This document shows positions 60,301 through 64,000 of a DNA stretch of 64,000 nt, piece by piece (the stretch's first letter is position 1; each line of letters opens with the position of its first letter). This stretch comes from Mitosporidium daphniae (taxonomy: Eukaryota > Microsporidia), in the NCBI RefSeq assembly GCF_000760515.2, contig NW_013546289.1, positions 1 through 64,000 on the forward strand. The letters run 5' to 3'. The notes beneath the pieces are model-generated. The model searched no databases, was not told the origin of the DNA, and saw nothing but the letters and a program-made list of their open reading frames with translations. The translations under genes were made by a program, and so were the position numbers.

Positions 60301-62622
60301 GGAGATTGGTTGGCAAGTTTTTCCAGGCAAAAAACAACCCCCGCTTGGCCTCCATCTGCTACTCTACGGCAGAGCTAGCCGATGAGCTGATGGAGCTGTC
60401 GCTGGAAACTCTTCAGTACGGCGAATTGATCCCTTTTCTGCTGAAAATGAAAGATGCCACAAAGTGGGGCCATTTTTTATCAAATGCATCCTTCAATAAG
60501 GAGGAGTTCTTGGCCAAGGTTTGCACTTTTGCTTTTACCTTCAGATCAAGCTGTGTGCAAAGACTTCCAAAGATGCCGATTCATTTGCCATTCTCATCAA
60601 GGTGTTGATCATCTCCAAAAAGACCTCCATCCTTCTTCCTGTGTTGGAAGTACTGGTGCTGGAAAACGAGCATTTTTCGAAGAACAAAAATTTGCAAACC
60701 CTTTTCATGGTCACTTTGGCAAAGGTTTTGCATTTTCCTCTTTCTCCCTCCATCGTAGGTCAATGATGCTCGCTTTGACGATTTTATTAAGAAATTGAAG
60801 GCGTACGACTCCAAAGAGGTTGCCGATGCTGCAATCAAGGAGGGCCTGTATGAGCAGGCATACCTTATCCACAAGGCCGCAGGAAACTTGAAAGAGGCTG
60901 CAGAAATTCTAATCAAAAACATGAATGACCTCGACAAGGCCACCGAGTTTGCAGATAAGTACCGTGTTCCTTTTATTTACCAACTTTTGGCCAATGAACA
61001 ATTTTCTAACCACCTTATAAAAGAAAGTATTAGCAGCTTTATAAAGGCCGACGACTTTTCCAAATATGCCCAAGTCGTTCCCAAGGCCAAAGAGGCTGGA
61101 TGCCTTGAAAGCCTGGTTTCTTACATCGAGCTGGCCAGGGTCAAATACAAGGAGCAATTTCTGGATACCGAGCTTTTGTATTGCCTTGCGTTTTTGGAAA
61201 AGTTTTCAAAGCTTCAGGCTTTTCTGTCTGCTCCCCACAAAGCACGCGTAAGTTTCGGTGGTGATGGGCCCTAACCCTTAGACGGAACACATTGGAGCGC
61301 TTTGTTTGCAAAGCAATTTGTTCAAATCGGCCGCGTACATTTTCACGTCAACGTCTGACGTGGAAAATCTGTCGCTGGCATTGTTTCTGGATCAAGATTA
61401 TGCCGGCTGTTTGAAGGCGCTTTCAACGTCCACAACAAACAAAAGCCACGCAAAAATCTTTTCAATGGCCCTCGACAAAGGGTTGTTTGATTTCTCGTGT
61501 GATCTTGTTTGCATAGTGGTGTTGAAATCGCCGCACTCGCTCCAATCGGTTGAAGCCCTGTGCCAGGAGTATGAGAAAAGAGGCCTTGTCACGGAACTGG
61601 TGTCGATGCTTGAAAAACTGCTCGCTTCGGCTGCTCAACACTCGGCAAAGAAAACGCTAACCTCGATGTTGTGTCTTGTCAAGCTCAAATATTACCCAGA
61701 CACGTTCTTGGATTGTTTGCAAAGCTCCAGTTCGGCATGCGTTGACTTTTCTTGGCTCACCGAGAAGATTGTGGCTGTTTTCCCGGATGCCGTTTGTGTT
61801 TATCAGAAAATCGGCCTGTTTTTCTGGTCCAACACCCCTTCCAAGGCGTTGGAGTATGTGTTCAAGTATCCCGCTGTGCTGTCCATACATGATGACCTGC
61901 TTAAAACAACATATCCAAGGTGTGTGCGCCAGCTCGCTTCTGACGACGACATGATGGAAAGAACGTTTTTGTTGCATCTTTCGCTTTTTCCGCGAGACGT
62001 GTTTCGCTTTTTCAAGGAAATCCCGCTCTCCCAAAACAGCATTCAGAAGATCTTTGCAAAGATAAATTCGTCCAACCAGCTATCGATGGCACCGTGCTTT
62101 GAGCTCGTTCAGCACTATCATGAGCGCTATGATGTTGAATCGATTAACAGCATATTCCACGACATGTGTCTCAAAAGGTGCGACTACAAGTCCATTGAAA
62201 GCTCCATCAACTCAAAGTCAAACTTCAACAAACAAGCCTTGCTCGACACACTCGCCAGCATTTCTACCACGGAGTGCACGTTTTTGTCCGGGTGTCTTTA
62301 CCTTAAAATGGGGCTGCATGCCAAGGCTTTTGAAACCTTTGATCACATCCACTGCACTTCTGCCATCCTTTTATCGCTCAAGGCTTCCAGGTGCACCGAG
62401 CTTGTGCTTCAAGCGCTCGAGGTTTTCCATAAAAGAAATCACATCTCGACTTTTACTTTAACTCTGTTCCATTGCTTTGATTTCACTCCCTTCCATTCGC
62501 TGCTATCTCTGATCTGGCTGAACGCATCGTACTCTCAAGCCTTTCTTGATGCCTCTTTCCCGCTGATCATTGCGAAAACACATGAACTGGAGTGCCATTT
62601 AAATAAACAAAGTACTAACTAG
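57379..62622 (+). CDS. CHC1: Clathrin heavy chain
   Basis: Ten exons, about 1656 residues, nine introns (24 nt at 57433-57456, then 30, 28, 34, 26, about 37, 26, 34 and 34 nt) leaving a whole number of codons. The N-terminal propeller shows PIHFQEHVN-LQSLGFLPTDI, IGFSTLTMESEKYLCIR, FWKWVNPSYIGIIT and FDRHSSLENCQIINY. The linker and leg have GFIHLYDLQSGACIFMNRVS, GIIGVNRSGQ and SEENIIQHLVEVVQNPKLAI. The repeats include LAARSPN, then MLRTPQTVELLKGYFA, and later FIKADDFSKYAQVVPKAKEA. The chain forms triskelions that coat vesicles at the plasma membrane and Golgi. The intron ending ...CCCTAACCCTTAG near 61278 carries a telobox. Start ATG 57379, stop 62622. Confidence 0.97.
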
Positions 62623-62671
62623 CTGATTTGAACATTTATCGTTTGTGTACATAAATAAAATCCCAGTCGCA

Positions 62672-64000
62672 TCAAGTCTGGCTGTCCAATTCGCCATCTT
62701 CGTCGTCATCTTCAGATGCGCAGTGGCCGGGCCAGTCGATAAATAGCGATTCTGGTATAAAAATTTTCGAGCTTGGCAATTTGAACGGATCAAATGGGAA
62801 AAAGTTTTCAAGAGACTCCAGGGCTTTCAGCTGGGCAGAAATTGTGACCGTGTCCTCCGTTAAAAAAAAGTCCATCATCAATGGCGAGGAGCAACAGGGT
62901 GCCGTTGCGCTCGGCATCGGAGAATTGGGCCTTGAATTTGCGGGTGTCAAAATGGCGGCTTTCAATCCGCTTTGGTCGCTCGGAGAGAGCTCCGGATACC
63001 AGGCCTCAACGATTTGCAAAAATTCCGCCGAAATGGTGGACAAGATCGAAGCCAAAGGGCTTAAACAACCATTACACATCAGCTTTGCCAAGTGTGGCTT
63101 CAGATCACGGCATGAGATGTCTTGCATTGCATCTTCCAAAAGGGCCTCTTCGTGGCGAAAGCAAAGGATGTAAAAAATGGCTTGCGATACGGAAAAAAAA
63201 ATCGAATGCTTATATGCGAATTGGGCCTTTGAAGTTGCCCCGATCGGCTCTTTGCATGCATATCCTTGTCTGCAATCTGGGCATCCATGGTTTCGAATGT
63301 ACTTTCCTGCCCAGCATAAAAGGTATAGCAAACATTTTCTAACGGTCTTTTTTGGGATAAACTTGGCCCGGGCAACGTACCCGCTGATGTAGCATGCAGA
63401 GGATAGCCTCAACGCATCGAAGGAGCCCGACTTCAAGCACTCTTTGGAAGGCCTACAGCCGGCTCCAGAGGAAAGCTTCAACGTATCAATCCAAGAAGCT
63501 GTGGAGTCGCAAAAATACTGGCCCCCAGCCCCCTTGAAAGACGAAATAAGGGTGGATGATGAATTGGAAAGCGATGAGCTAGAAAGGCGATTGATCAACA
63601 CGCCCAAGAAATAATCGGGGAACCGCTCATCAAGACTTGTGATGTAGAAGAGAATAAATTGCGTATATCTCGACCTCATTGTGGGCAGCACCACCTTTTC
63701 AAAAATCACAAGCAAAGAAATAAAGAGATTTGCAAACGACACCTCAGTGTCTTCCGATTTGATTCTTTCAATGAAACTGAATACCAAAAGAAGACACGAA
63801 TCAAGCCGAGCAATCAGCGCTTTAATGGTCGCTATCGAATCAAACGAGTTTAAAGCCACCGGGGAACAATCTTCATCTACATCTTCGCTGGGTCGTTTTC
63901 GGTGCATAAGATCGCCATCGTACTGTTCAGCGTCATCGCTTGAATGGGAGGCATTCTGTTCGGCTTCAGAGCCCTCAAGAATGTTGCTTTCCAAGTGCTC
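62672..64000 (-). CDS. RRN3: RRN3/TIF-IA RNA polymerase I initiation factor, 5' end off the window
   Basis: An intronless minus-strand frame runs from the stop at 62672 to the window edge, about 440 residues of the C-terminal two thirds. RRN3 marks: SACYISGYVARAKFIPKKTV (family: S-A-S-Y-I-x-S-F-L-A-R-A-K-F-I), KYIRNHGCPDCR, and near the C-terminus FFPFDPFKLPSSKIFIPESL (family: F-P-F-D-P-Y-x-L-x-x-S). An acidic Ser-rich insertion lies near the N-terminal side (SEAEQNASHSSDDAEQ). RRN3 binds Pol I and recruits it to the rDNA promoter. The real start is outside the window; the ATG at 63994 is internal or alternative. Confidence 0.9.
   Translation of the reverse strand, partial: EHLESNILEGSEAEQNASHSSDDAEQYDGDLMHRKRPSEDVDEDCSPVALNSFDSIATIKALIARLDSCLLLVFSFIERIKSEDTEVSFANLFISLLVIFEKVVLPTMRSRYTQFILFYITSLDERFPDYFLGVLINRLSSSSLSNSSSTLISSFKGAGGQYFCDSTASWIDTLKLSSGAGCRPSKECLKSGSFDALRLSSACYISGYVARAKFIPKKTVRKCLLYLLCWAGKYIRNHGCPDCRQGYACKEPIGATSKAQFAYKHSIFFSVSQAIFYILCFRHEEALLEDAMQDISCRDLKPHLAKLMCNGCLSPLASILSTISAEFLQIVEAWYPELSPSDQSGLKAAILTPANSRPNSPMPSATAPCCSSPLMMDFFLTEDTVTISAQLKALESLENFFPFDPFKLPSSKIFIPESLFIDWPGHCASEDDDEDGELDSQT

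Overview
The window reads as a compact eukaryotic chromosome segment, most likely from an early-diverging fungus of the Rozella/Cryptomycota to basal-microsporidian grade (a Mitosporidium-like lineage is my best guess, not proven). Genes sit on both strands, often a few to about 100 bp apart (two convergent stop codons are 7 bp apart). More than 70 spliceosomal introns can be placed, and most are only 23-34 nt long. Unlike classical microsporidia it keeps a respiratory mitochondrion (cytochrome c oxidase subunit COX6, an oxodicarboxylate carrier, an FMP32/MCUR1-like protein). It also keeps E2F-partner DP, septin, NMD, clathrin and inositol-pyrophosphate genes.

Layout. 0-7 kb: 3' part of an NRDE2-like gene runs off the left edge, then UPF2, FMP32-like and unknown genes. 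7-19.8 kb: NCLX-type cation exchanger, an unknown membrane protein, VIP1, a membrane ORF with an exact 48-bp duplication, NDC80, VTI1, ODC1 carrier, GET3. 19.8-25.7 kb: gene-poor, AT-rich accessory stretch with a 25-bp tandem repeat, a perfect palindrome, a membrane ORF and an ORF with a possible PD-(D/E)XK nuclease-like core. 25.7-37 kb: tRNA-Lys(CUU), RRP15, SPT2, RAT1/XRN2, a secreted Thr-rich protein, TFDP, KRE33/NAT10. 37-51 kb: two PMP3 paralogues with a tiny membrane ORF between them, IES6, COX6, RAD23, GPN3, aminopeptidase P, PUF60-like, a coiled-coil protein, PIS1, FIP1, a His-rich CxxC protein, a degenerate septin. 51-64 kb: a full-length ABCB transporter, an SLC35F-type transporter, clathrin heavy chain, and the 3' part of RRN3 running off the right edge.

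Functionally the window is mostly housekeeping: RNA processing and decay (UPF2, RAT1, FIP1, PUF60, NRDE2), ribosome biogenesis (RRP15, KRE33, RRN3), chromatin (SPT2, IES6), mitosis (NDC80), trafficking (VTI1, GET3, clathrin), lipid and inositol metabolism (PIS1, VIP1) and transport. The unusual content is the intron architecture, telobox-like AACCCTA elements in many promoters, 27-bp in-frame repeats in three unrelated genes, a septin with eroded GTP-binding motifs, and lineage-specific secreted or membrane ORFs concentrated in and near the AT-rich stretch. All family assignments rest on reading motifs by eye; no database search was run.
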